NCBI RefSeq assembly: GCF_023227745.1
Contig: NZ_JALKBX010000003.1
Coordinates: 1-64,000 of the forward strand
Direction: 5' to 3'
Source: Natroniella acetigena
GTDB taxonomy: Bacteria > Bacillota > Halanaerobiia > Halobacteroidales > Halobacteroidaceae
Length of the DNA: 64,000 nucleotides
Shown: piece after piece, positions 56,396 through 64,000 of the stretch
How the letters are laid out: each line of letters starts with the position of its first letter
Position numbering within the stretch: the first letter of the stretch is position 1
Program-made: the position numbers and the translations under genes
Notes under the pieces: generated by a model
The model's input: only the letters and a program-made list of their open reading frames with translations
Told to the model about the DNA's origin: nothing
Database searches by the model: none

Positions 56396-58194
56396 GTTAC
56401 AACACTTACTCCGTTAAGTAGGAGACTGAAAGTGGCTACTGCCTTTGTAATCTACGTTGTCCTCTCCTAAGTTACAACACTTACTCCGTTAAGTAGGAGA
56501 CTGAAAGATGTTTCACCTCCTAGAAGCTAACTCCCCACGCTTCGTTACAACACTTACTCCGTTAAGTAGGAGACTGAAAGTCTTCGGCTTCTACTGGTCT
56601 AGTTAATCCCTCAATGTTACAACACTTACTCCGTTAAGTAGGAGACTGAAAGAAATCATAGTTTCGTGCTAAAAAATTCTGTATTCTCGTTACAACACTT
56701 ACTCCGTTAAGTAGGAGACTGAAAGCACAAGCAACCCATCCATCACCAAAGTCATATTTGTAGTTACAACACTTACTCCGTTAAGTAGGAGACTGAAAGC
56801 CAACGCCATCACTATCATCTTCATCTATAACAGGTGTTACAACACTTACTCCGTTAAGTAGGAGACTGAAAGTGACCAATAGTCTCTTGGATATCAGTTA
56901 TAATCTGGGTTACAACACTTACTCCGTTAAGTAGGAGACTGAAAGCCAGAGGTAGAAGAAAATGAGATAGCAGTTTTCGAGTTACAACACTTACTCCGTT
57001 AAGTAGGAGACTGAAAGAAACAAGAAACTGACTGCAACACTTAGAATAAACCCTGGTTACAACACTTACTCCGTTAAGTAGGAGACTGAAAGTTACATCT
57101 ATACAGCTCCCAAGCCCAACCTTCTCCGTGGTTACAACACTTACTCCGTTAAGTAGGAGACTGAAAGCATCTAATAATGTAACCGTTGCCTTTATATAGT
57201 ACCGTTACAACACTTACTCCGTTAAGTAGGAGACTGAAAGGTTGTGTCGAATGTGCCAAAGTTGTTATCATCTAGGTTACAACACTTACTCCGTTAAGTA
57301 GGAGACTGAAAGTCTTCGGCTTCTACTAGTCTAGTTAATCCTTCGAGTTACAACACTTACTCCGTTAAGTAGGAGACTGAAAGGCAAACTAACCAGCAGG
57401 CTCACGCTTGGAAATTTGGTTACAACACTTACTCCGTTAAGTAGGAGACTGAAAGCTTCTTATAAATTGCTTCCGCTCTCAATCTGTATCCATGTTACAA
57501 CACTTACTCCGTTAAGTAGGAGACTGAAAGTTTAACGACTTACTAAGGTCAAGTCTTAACCAACGAGTTACAACACTTACTCCGTTAAGTAGGAGACTGA
57601 AAGCTCCTCATAGGATCACAACCTCACGTCTGGTTTTTCGGTTACAACACTTACTCCGTTAAGTAGGAGACTGAAAGCTTATTGAAACCAACACATCACT
57701 CAACCACTTCTCCGTTACAACACTTACTCCGTTAAGTAGGAGACTGAAAGTCTGCTCTTAGTAAGTCTAGTATATCCATTACAAAAAGTTACAACACTTA
57801 CTCCGTTAAGTAGGAGACTGAAAGGATTTAAAGACATCAAAACCATTCTCTTCAGCATAGGGTTACAACACTTACTCCGTTAAGTAGGAGACTGAAAGAT
57901 AATTGATATCGGGGGTCGTACAACTGACGGGGTGTTACAACACTTACTCCGTTAAGTAGGAGACTGAAAGATACCTCGTATCAGTCCTAGAAGGTATAAG
58001 ACAGACCACGTTACAACACTTACTCCGTTAAGTAGGAGACTGAAAGCTCGGAGTGCTAACGAGCTTGTGTTATCTGCTCCCTCGTTACAACACTTACTCC
58101 GTTAAGTAGGAGACTGAAAGAACTACAATTTGGGGCTATAACTCAAAGGTAAGTAAAGGTTACAACACTTACTCCGTTAAGTAGGAGACAAAAG
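56396..58194 (+). CRISPR. CRISPR array, 25 repeats and 24 spacers
   Basis: A 37-base repeat begins GTTACAACACTTACTCC and ends AGTAGGAGACTGAAAG. The first is at 56396 and the last at 58159. 24 copies are identical over the whole length; the final one loses the 3' end (GAGACAAAAG). Spacers are 34-39 bases. An internal dyad CTCC/GGAG and an alternative ACTTA/TAAGT could form the crRNA hairpin. Repeats ending in GACTGAAAG resemble those of type I-D and related systems. Spacers 3 and 13 are near duplicates. Confidence 0.98.
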
Positions 58195-58510
58195 AGCAAT
58201 GAATAGAGAATAGTTAATATTGAATAGTAGAGATCAAAAAAAGACTTTAAATAAAGTAAATTAAAGCAATAAAAAAGATATATTGTTTTAATTTTTTCAA
58301 CTATTAATTATTAGATATTAAATACTTTTTAAACTCCGTTAAGTAGGAGACAAAAGGGCAATGAATAGAGAATAGTTAATAGTTATAGTTCAAAAGAAAA
58401 TTATTTTTAATAAAGTAGATTAATATAGCTAATATAAGGTTAGTTAAGGTTTTAAGAACAGGGGTTTTTAACTGTTAAATATTCAATATTAAGTATTAAA
58501 TGCTTTAAGA
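58173..58510. repeat. Duplicated CRISPR trailer element
   Basis: The last 20 bases of the final repeat plus flank (ACTCCGTTAAGTAGGAGACA ...) occur again at 58333. Each copy is followed by heptads (GAATAGA, GAATAGT, ...) and about 100 bases later by inverted-type heptads. Unit 1 is about 58174-58332, unit 2 about 58333-58510. No gene lies in either. Confidence 0.7.
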
Positions 58511-58519
58511 TAATATTAT

Positions 58520-58559
58520 GAGCTGATTTCTCTGTAATAGGAGGATTAGCTCTTTTTTT
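58520..58559 (+). terminator. Terminator after CRISPR array
   Basis: GAGCTGAT and ATTAGCTC form a stem followed by seven T. Confidence 0.7.
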
Positions 58560-58585
58560 ATTGAGAATTTAAATTTTTTTAGTTT

Positions 58586-58607
58586 CATTCCCAGGGTGTT
58601 GGGAATG
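58586..58607 (+). promoter_or_regulatory. Hairpin upstream of cas1
   Basis: CATTCCCA and TGGGAATG pair around GGGTGT. Without a T-run, so a regulator site or 5' leader structure is more likely than a terminator. Confidence 0.45.
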
Positions 58608-58651
58608 GGATATGTTACACTAGCTTTAACGCTTGATTAGGAGGTGAAATG

Positions 58652-59668
58652 ATGGGGAGTGAATCATTGGTTGTCTCTGATTATGGTATTTTTATTGGTA
58701 AGAAGAGTGAAAGAGTAGTCTTAAAGAAGAAAAAGAAGATAATCAAAGAGGTACCATTCTTTAAATTAAAAGAGATCTTAATCACGACCTCAGCTGTATC
58801 TTTATCAGCAGCTTTAGTTCATGAATGTGCCAAGGCAGGGATTCAGATTGATTTTATTTCTTATAATGGAGATCACTTGGCCAAGCTTTCTTCATCAGCG
58901 ATGTTGGGCACAATTAAGACGAGAAGGGAACAGTTATTTGCCTATCAGGATCAAAGAGGAGTGGAATTAGCGATTGCTTTTGCTAAAGGTAAGATAGAGA
59001 ATCAAATAGTTTTATTGAAGTATTTAGCTAAATATCGTAAGAAGAAAGATCAAAATTTATATAGCTTGATTTATGATCAGATTGATAGGATTAAACGGAT
59101 CAGTGCAGAGTTAAAAGAAATTGAGGGCCAACGAGTAGATGAAGTAAGGGAGTATATTTTATCAGTAGAAGGTAGAGCTGCTAAGGAGTACTGGCAAGTG
59201 GTGAAGGAAGTGTTACCTGATGAGTTGGATTTTCCAGGTCGTAAGACCCAAGGGGCCAACGATTTAGTAAATTCACTGCTCAATTATGGCTATGGAATCT
59301 TATATTCTAGAGTAAGCAGTGCAATTTTACGGGCGGGCTTAGATCAATATGCTGGATTTTTACATGCTGATCGCCCAGGTAAGCCTTCTTTAACTTTAGA
59401 TTTAATTGAGGAGTTTAGACAGACAGTTGTAGATAAGACCACAATAGGGTTGCTTAATCAAGGTATGAAGTTTGAATTAGAACAGGGAAGATTAGAAAAG
59501 GAGTCAAGAAAGAAGTTGGCTAAGAAGATTTTGGATAGATTAAAGAGCAAAGAACGATATGAGGGGAAAAAGTATAGACTAGAGGTTATTTTACAACGAC
59601 AAGCTAGAAGAGCTGCCAGTTTTATTCGTAAGGATCGAGCTTATTCTCCTTTTATAAGTGGGTGGTAA
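58652..59668 (+). CDS. cas1: CRISPR integrase Cas1
   Basis: 338 residues, ATG with GGAGG seven bases upstream. Catalytic residues are visible: Glu in LSVEGRAAKEYW, His in GFLHADRPGKPSLTLDLIEEF and the acidic residue in DLIEEF. The N-terminal beta domain starts SLVVSDYGIFIGKKSERV. It inserts new spacers at the leader end. It is followed by cas2 with only one base between the stop and the cas2 ATG. Confidence 0.97.
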   Translation: MGSESLVVSDYGIFIGKKSERVVLKKKKKIIKEVPFFKLKEILITTSAVSLSAALVHECAKAGIQIDFISYNGDHLAKLSSSAMLGTIKTRREQLFAYQDQRGVELAIAFAKGKIENQIVLLKYLAKYRKKKDQNLYSLIYDQIDRIKRISAELKEIEGQRVDEVREYILSVEGRAAKEYWQVVKEVLPDELDFPGRKTQGANDLVNSLLNYGYGILYSRVSSAILRAGLDQYAGFLHADRPGKPSLTLDLIEEFRQTVVDKTTIGLLNQGMKFELEQGRLEKESRKKLAKKILDRLKSKERYEGKKYRLEVILQRQARRAASFIRKDRAYSPFISGW

Positions 59669-59669
59669 G

Positions 59670-59912
59670 ATGTATAGCTTATTAATTTATGATATTTCTG
59701 ACGATAAGATTAGAAGGAAGGTTTCTGAAAGCTGTAAGGATTATGGATTGAAGAGGGTACAGTGGAGTGCTTTTTTGGGTAAGCTCAATCATAATCGAAG
59801 AGAGGAATTGATGTTAAAGATAAGTAGAGTTTTGGGTGATGCAGAGGGGAATATTAGGCTGTATCCAATCTGTAGTAAGGACTTGAAGTTGATGCAAGAA
59901 ATTGATAGATAG
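59670..59912 (+). CDS. cas2: CRISPR-associated protein Cas2
   Basis: 80 residues from ATG 59670. Ferredoxin-like fold with the IYDISDDKIRRKVSESC start (first-strand Asp), GLKRVQWSAFLGKL and a C-terminal YPICSKDLK. Forms the spacer-integration complex with Cas1. Confidence 0.95.
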   Translation: MYSLLIYDISDDKIRRKVSESCKDYGLKRVQWSAFLGKLNHNRREELMLKISRVLGDAEGNIRLYPICSKDLKLMQEIDR

Positions 59913-60085
59913 TTGATAGTGTATAGTTGATAATTGATAGTTAAATACAACTTCAAGACTTAAAAGAACAAATCTTTTAGGTTTTCGATCTAATCTAAAA
60001 AAAACTATAAGTCCTAATGAAATTTCCGTGAAATTCATAAAACCAGATTAACTGTCAACTGTTAACTGTAAACTGTACACTGATT
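59913..60085. repeat. Heptad-bounded palindromic element between cas2 and cas4
   Basis: Left heptads TTGATAG, TGTATAG, TTGATAA, TTGATAG; right heptads ACTGTCA, ACTGTTA, ACTGTAA, ACTGTAC, ACTGATT. The right end matches that of the 7409-7663 element. It starts at the base after the cas2 stop. Confidence 0.65.
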
Positions 60086-60107
60086 TTTAAAAAAGGGGTT
60101 GCTTAGA

Positions 60108-60674
60108 TTGTTTAGAGTAACTGATGTGAAGCAGTATGCTTATTGTCCTAGGATTATTTATTTTATTTACTGTATGCCTCTAACAATTAAGAAGACTTAT
60201 AAGATGGATTATGGGCAGTATCAACATGACAGAGCAGAAGAGTTAGAAAAGAGGAGGACATTACAGAGGTATAATTTAGAAGAGGGGGAAAAGTTGTATG
60301 GGGTTGATCTTTTATCTTCAAGGTTGGGATTAAAGGGGAAGATGGATCTATTAGTCGTTAAGGGCCAAGAATACATACCAATTGAATTGAAGTATTCAAC
60401 TAGAGAGCCGAGATTGAATCATAAATATCAATTAGGAGCTTATCTATTATTGATTGAGGATCAGTATGATGTTTCAGTTAGGAGAGGATTGATTCATTTG
60501 ATTCCTAAGCAGGAGACTTTTGAAGTGGAATTGACTCCTAGTTTGCGAGTAAAGGTGAAGGAGATAATTTCTAAGATTAAGGAGTTGGTAGCTAATGAGA
60601 CTTTACCCGAAGCTAGCTATGAAAGATGGAAGTGTAAGGATTGTGAATATCAAAATTTCTGTGGTGATGTCTAA
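60108..60674 (+). CDS. cas4: CRISPR-associated exonuclease Cas4
   Basis: 188 residues, TTG 60108 with AAAAGGGG upstream. The iron-sulfur Cys (YCPRI near residue 15 and CKDCEYQNFC at the end) flank a PD-(D/E)xK nuclease core (LLVVKGQEYIPIELKYST, YQLGAYLLLIED). It processes prespacers for Cas1-Cas2. One base overlap with csa1. Confidence 0.94.
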   Translation: MFRVTDVKQYAYCPRIIYFIYCMPLTIKKTYKMDYGQYQHDRAEELEKRRTLQRYNLEEGEKLYGVDLLSSRLGLKGKMDLLVVKGQEYIPIELKYSTREPRLNHKYQLGAYLLLIEDQYDVSVRRGLIHLIPKQETFEVELTPSLRVKVKEIISKIKELVANETLPEASYERWKCKDCEYQNFCGDV

Positions 60675-61591
60675 TGTATTTTTTAACTGAAGAAGAAAAA
60701 CAGAAACTGGTACGAGGTTTATTGCCTAAGTCCCGTAAAAATCAAGTTGTAGAAGAGCTTAGAGGGTGGAATTGGAATCAACCGCCTTTAGAGCCAATTT
60801 ATCAAAAAAGTTTAGCACTTTATGAAATTGCGGGTAAGTATTGTCCTACTGGTCGAGACCTATATCTGAGAAAGGTAGAGGGGGTTAAGACTAAGTGGAA
60901 TCAAGCTATGATTCGGGGGGTTATCTTTCATAATACTTTGACTAATCTATTAGTGACTGCTAAGAAGCTGATCTATCTACATGGGGTGGAGGGGTTGACC
61001 CGGATTATGGCAGATTTGAAGGAGCCTGATTTTGAAGCATTAGAAAGTTGGCAGAAAAGAATTGATGATGATTTTTATCTCCAGTTAAAGGAGAAGGTAG
61101 AGTTGATTTGGGAGTTTGAATATAATCGATTGGTCTTTAGATTGCAGGATTTATTGGCTAAACAGCCTTATATTGGGGTTGATTCTCTAGCCAGTTTGAC
61201 GATTCCGATTACGGTGGAGCAGAAGTTAGATGGCTCTTTTTTAGGATTAAGCCAATACTTAAGTGCCGATGCTTTTAACTTTTCAGAGCCGATGATCTTG
61301 GATTTGAAGTTTGGTCAGCCGAGGGATTTTCATAAACTAACGATTACCGGTTATGCCTTAGTGATGGAAGCGATTTATTCCTTTCCTGTCTCGATTGGGG
61401 CAATTATTTATCCAGAATTCAAGCAAGGGCGATTAGCAATTAAGAAGGAATTTCAAGTTATTGATGATGAACTGCGGCAGTGGTTTATTGAAGAGCGGGA
61501 TGAGAAGATGAGGATGGTTAATGAAGAGATCGATCCAGGTGTAGCAGATAATTGTTATCAGAGTTGTCCTTATTATCAGGAGTGTCAGTGA
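60674..61591 (+). CDS. csa1: Csa1 family (Cas4-like) protein
   Basis: 305 residues. The start (MYFLTEEEKQKLVRGLLPKSRK, EELRGWNWNQPPL) and CPTGRDLYLRKVEG are typical of Csa1, as is RGVIFHNTLTNLL. Nuclease-like residues (LDLKFGQPRDFHKLTITGYALVMEA) and a Cys cluster (CYQSCPYYQEC) at the C-terminus relate it to Cas4. Csa1 is best known from type I-A adaptation modules of archaea. Here it is coupled to cas4. Confidence 0.9.
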   Translation: MYFLTEEEKQKLVRGLLPKSRKNQVVEELRGWNWNQPPLEPIYQKSLALYEIAGKYCPTGRDLYLRKVEGVKTKWNQAMIRGVIFHNTLTNLLVTAKKLIYLHGVEGLTRIMADLKEPDFEALESWQKRIDDDFYLQLKEKVELIWEFEYNRLVFRLQDLLAKQPYIGVDSLASLTIPITVEQKLDGSFLGLSQYLSADAFNFSEPMILDLKFGQPRDFHKLTITGYALVMEAIYSFPVSIGAIIYPEFKQGRLAIKKEFQVIDDELRQWFIEERDEKMRMVNEEIDPGVADNCYQSCPYYQECQ

Positions 61592-61749
61592 TGAAGCAGG
61601 TTTATTGTACTAAGTGTGATTTGTGGTATTGGACTCCAAAAAGTGATAAAGGGTTGGAAGATTGTCCATTTTGCAGTTTAGAAGTAGCTGCTGATAATCT
61701 ATCAGTTAAGGATAAGAAGCTGATTAAGGAAAGTCAAGTGAAAAAATAA
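61591..61749 (+). CDS. Small zinc-ribbon protein in cas operon
   Basis: 52 residues. ATG overlaps the csa1 stop. CTKCDLWYW and CPFCSLEVA form a zinc ribbon, then a lysine-rich tail. Not a standard cas gene; its close coupling suggests a small partner of Csa1 or Cas4. Confidence 0.65.
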   Translation: MKQVYCTKCDLWYWTPKSDKGLEDCPFCSLEVAADNLSVKDKKLIKESQVKK

Positions 61750-61820
61750 AGGAAAAATAATCTATTAACTAGAATATTATTAATAGTTGTATTTTTTTGT
61801 AATATGAAGGAGTTGGTGGT

Positions 61821-62795
61821 ATGGGGACTTCAGGGAAGGTTTGGCGATTGATCAAGTTGATCAGTTTAGTTGAAGGTAAGTATGCTAAATATGACAGACA
61901 AGATATCATGGATATTTTAGGAATTAAGAAGAGCAGTTTCTATCGGTATTTAAAAGAACTTGAAAAGGCAGATATACCAATAGATTATGATCAAAAAGCT
62001 GGAGGATATAAGATCAGAGAAGATTATCATATGACTCCGCCCAACTTGACCATTTCTGAGGCGTTGGCCCTGGTGGTCGTTGGAAATAGTATTTTAAATA
62101 ATAGTGATTTGCCTTATTTTAAGGAGATGAATATGGCAATTGCTAAGCTGATGGCTTCTTTACCGGAGAAGACACGGGAGATGTTAAGTCACTTAGAGGA
62201 TAGAATCCATTTTAGTTTAAATACGTTAGTTGATTATGAGAAGCATGGAGAAGTTTTTAATTTGTTAAATGATGCTATTAGAGAAGAAAGCAATCTTTGG
62301 ATAAAGTACTATAGCCATACCAGTAATAAGGTTAGTGAACGGACTGTATCTCCTTATATTTTAAATTTCAATAAGGGATTTATTTATTTAATTGCTTATT
62401 GCCATAAGCGAGAAGAGGTTAGGGTTTTTAGAATAGATAGGATTAGGGAGCTTGAGGTTACTGCTGATCAGTTTAAATATCCAGAAGATTTTTCATTAAA
62501 GCAGTATTTAGGAAATGCCTGGGGGATAATGCGGGGAGAAGAGGATATTAAGGTCAAGGTTAAGTTCAGTGGTGATCTAGCAAGGTGGATGAAGGAGAGT
62601 AATCATCATCGAACTCAAGAGATTGAGGAGTTGGAGGATGGAAATATAATAATGAACTTTGTAAGCTGTGGTTTTAATGAGATTAAGGGTTGGATATTAA
62701 AGTATGGTGCTGATGCTGAAGTCATTGAGCCAAAGAGTTTAAGAGATGAGATCAAAGCTGAGGTTGAGAAGATGGGGGAGGTTTATGGCAGTTGA
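61821..62795 (+). CDS. WYL-domain transcriptional regulator
   Basis: 324 residues. N-terminal winged helix (about 8-65, DIMDILGIKKSSFYRYLKELEK), then the WYL domain (about 150-230, ESNLWIKYYSHTSNKVSERTVSPYIL, GFIYLIAYCHKREEVRVFRIDRI) and a WCX region. WYL proteins control several CRISPR systems and can sense nucleic acid or nucleotide signals. It probably regulates cas3 and effector genes beyond. Confidence 0.9.
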   Translation: MGTSGKVWRLIKLISLVEGKYAKYDRQDIMDILGIKKSSFYRYLKELEKADIPIDYDQKAGGYKIREDYHMTPPNLTISEALALVVVGNSILNNSDLPYFKEMNMAIAKLMASLPEKTREMLSHLEDRIHFSLNTLVDYEKHGEVFNLLNDAIREESNLWIKYYSHTSNKVSERTVSPYILNFNKGFIYLIAYCHKREEVRVFRIDRIRELEVTADQFKYPEDFSLKQYLGNAWGIMRGEEDIKVKVKFSGDLARWMKESNHHRTQEIEELEDGNIIMNFVSCGFNEIKGWILKYGADAEVIEPKSLRDEIKAEVEKMGEVYGS

Positions 62796-62819
62796 TAGTT
62801 GATAGTGTATAGTTGATAG
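62792..62819. repeat. Heptanucleotide repeat tract
   Basis: TTGATAG, TTGATAG, TGTATAG, TTGATAG in tandem, covering the stop codon of the WYL gene and the gap before cas3. Confidence 0.75.
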
Positions 62820-62846
62820 TAAAAGCTGTGAGAAAGGAGAGTGTAA

Positions 62847-64000
62847 ATGATAGAACTGTTGGTTAAAAAGAATGAGATAGAAAGTTGTAGTCAAGATGAG
62901 ATTACTGAAAAGACGGAAGAGTTAATAGATAAGTTTCAAAGGCATATGAGTGATGATAAAGATAAAAAGGTAGATTTCTTACCATATATTCATCAACATG
63001 AAACTTTTGAAAGGATAATGAATGATGAAGAAATTTTATTAACAGCAGGTACTTCAGCAGGTAAGACGTTGGCCCATGCTATTCCATTATTTTATAAAGT
63101 AAAAGAAGGATTAGTTGATAAGATATTATTACTTTATCCTACTCGGGCTTTGCTTCAGGATCAATTAAATGAAATGAGTGAACTGGCTAACATTTATGAA
63201 CTAGAAGATGAGATAGCAGAGATTAAAGGGGGAATGAGTCGAACTCAGGTTATAGCAGCACTTAATAAGAAGATTATTATTGCTACGCCTGATTCAATTT
63301 ATTGGTTCTTTAATAAGAATATCAAGTATAGTTCATTTTTAATTTATGGGTTGGCCCAGGTTGATGAAGTGGTAATTGATGAAGCACATCTATTTACAGG
63401 ATTAGTACTGAATAATCTTATCTTTTTAATTGAGCGAATGAAGAAACTAGCTAGGATGATTGATCAAGAACAAAGGTATCATATTTTAACTGCAACTGCA
63501 AATGAATCTTTAAAAAATATTCATAAAGGTAAGGTTGATGAAATACCTGGCAAATCAAATTGTGGAAATATTAATTTAAGAGTAATAAATAAAGAAGATA
63601 AGTTTAGTGGTGAATTATTTAAAGAAAGTTTAAGAGAAGATGTTATTGAAGTGGATGGAAAATTAAGTAGTGTAGCAATTTTAAATTCTGCTAAGGTAGC
63701 TCATCAATTGTTTTACAGTAATACGCAAGAAATAGATACAGAAGATTTATCAGAAGAAGATATAGATCGATTTACTCTTAATGGTGTTGAGATGAGTATT
63801 GATAAATTGTTAGAGAATATTGAAGAGGATGAAAAACAAAATGAAATAGAAGAGTTATTGAAGAAAGAAGATAACTTAAAATTATTACTAGATAAAATTT
63901 TGTTAAGAGAATATTTAGAGCAGAATGGTAGTTTAAAGTTGGATTTTGACAATGAGAATGTATTTGCTATAATTTCAAATTATTTAGAAGAAGGGTATAA
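62847..64000 (+). CDS. cas3: Cas3-type helicase, 5' part (runs off window)
   Basis: At least 384 codons, open to the end of the window. ATG after AAAGGAGAG. Walker A TAGTSAGKT at 66-74, motif Ia YPTRALLQDQ, DEAH at 178-181 and SAT-like motif ILTATAN around 213. No HD nuclease domain precedes the helicase. That fits subtypes with separate HD (type I-D with HD in Cas10d, or I-A with Cas3''). The effector genes must lie beyond 64000. Confidence 0.85.
   Translation, partial: MIELLVKKNEIESCSQDEITEKTEELIDKFQRHMSDDKDKKVDFLPYIHQHETFERIMNDEEILLTAGTSAGKTLAHAIPLFYKVKEGLVDKILLLYPTRALLQDQLNEMSELANIYELEDEIAEIKGGMSRTQVIAALNKKIIIATPDSIYWFFNKNIKYSSFLIYGLAQVDEVVIDEAHLFTGLVLNNLIFLIERMKKLARMIDQEQRYHILTATANESLKNIHKGKVDEIPGKSNCGNINLRVINKEDKFSGELFKESLREDVIEVDGKLSSVAILNSAKVAHQLFYSNTQEIDTEDLSEEDIDRFTLNGVEMSIDKLLENIEEDEKQNEIEELLKKEDNLKLLLDKILLREYLEQNGSLKLDFDNENVFAIISNYLEEGY

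Noticed and set aside
56396-58194. Self-targeting of the resident prophage by spacers
   Set aside because: Reading the spacers in both directions I found no match to prophage genes; this was by eye, so weak matches could be missed.

Overview
The window is low-GC DNA that reads like an anaerobic, diderm (outer-membrane) Firmicute of the Halanaerobiales/Halobacteroidaceae type. This is inferred from strong AT bias, many acidic proteins, a Jag_N-FapA protein, Csa1/WYL-associated CRISPR genes and spanin-like phage lysis genes. No ribosomal RNA or other species marker is present, so the genus is not resolved.

Layout. (1) 1-12000 is ordinary chromosome: a thioredoxin-fold/DUF255 protein, protein-L-isoaspartate methyltransferase, a DUF362 protein, 3-methyladenine DNA glycosylase, an Lrp/AsnC regulator with an aminotransferase, DegV, a Jag_N-FapA protein behind a structured leader, a 2H phosphoesterase and a PflX-like radical SAM protein. 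Its intergenic regions carry heptanucleotide-repeat tracts. (2) 12002-12078 is tRNA-Pro(GGG) with its own promoter, used as the attachment site. (3) 12034-55987 is a complete prophage of about 44 kb with the siphovirus/HK97 plan. The left arm (minus strand) carries integrase, accessory genes, ImmA and a repressor. A three-operator switch lies at 17187-17293. The rightward early region holds many tiny genes, a Rad50-like ATPase, RecT, an MBL-fold protein, a replication initiator, a DnaC-like loader, RecU and ArpU. HNH, small and large terminase follow; the large subunit carries an intein. Then come portal-MuF, prohead protease, capsid, connectors, tail tube, tail chaperones with a -1 frameshift, tape measure, hub and fibre genes, and a lysis cassette. 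The 54-bp att core is repeated at 55934-55987. (4) 55988-64000 is a CRISPR-Cas locus: leader, 25 repeats and 24 spacers, a duplicated trailer, then cas1, cas2, cas4, csa1, a small zinc ribbon, a WYL regulator and the 5' part of a helicase-only cas3 that runs off the window.

How it works together. The phage entered the tRNA gene immediately upstream of the CRISPR leader, restoring the tRNA 3' half from its own att sequence. Repressor, ImmA protease and phased TAC-N5-GTA operators form the lysogeny switch. RecT, RecU, the Rad50-like ATPase and the DnaC-like loader form the replication/recombination unit. The CRISPR spacers decode to peptides typical of phages and plasmids, but I found none matching the resident prophage.

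Most interesting: a class 3 (WCT-type) intein splitting the Walker A motif of the terminase; a tail hub gene split in two by an inserted Ig-domain/20-residue-repeat module; an overlapping spanin-like gene pair; 11-bp-phased CCGACA arm sites at both prophage ends; covarying dyads in front of minus-strand mini-genes; and a heptad-bounded element that duplicated together with the last CRISPR repeat.
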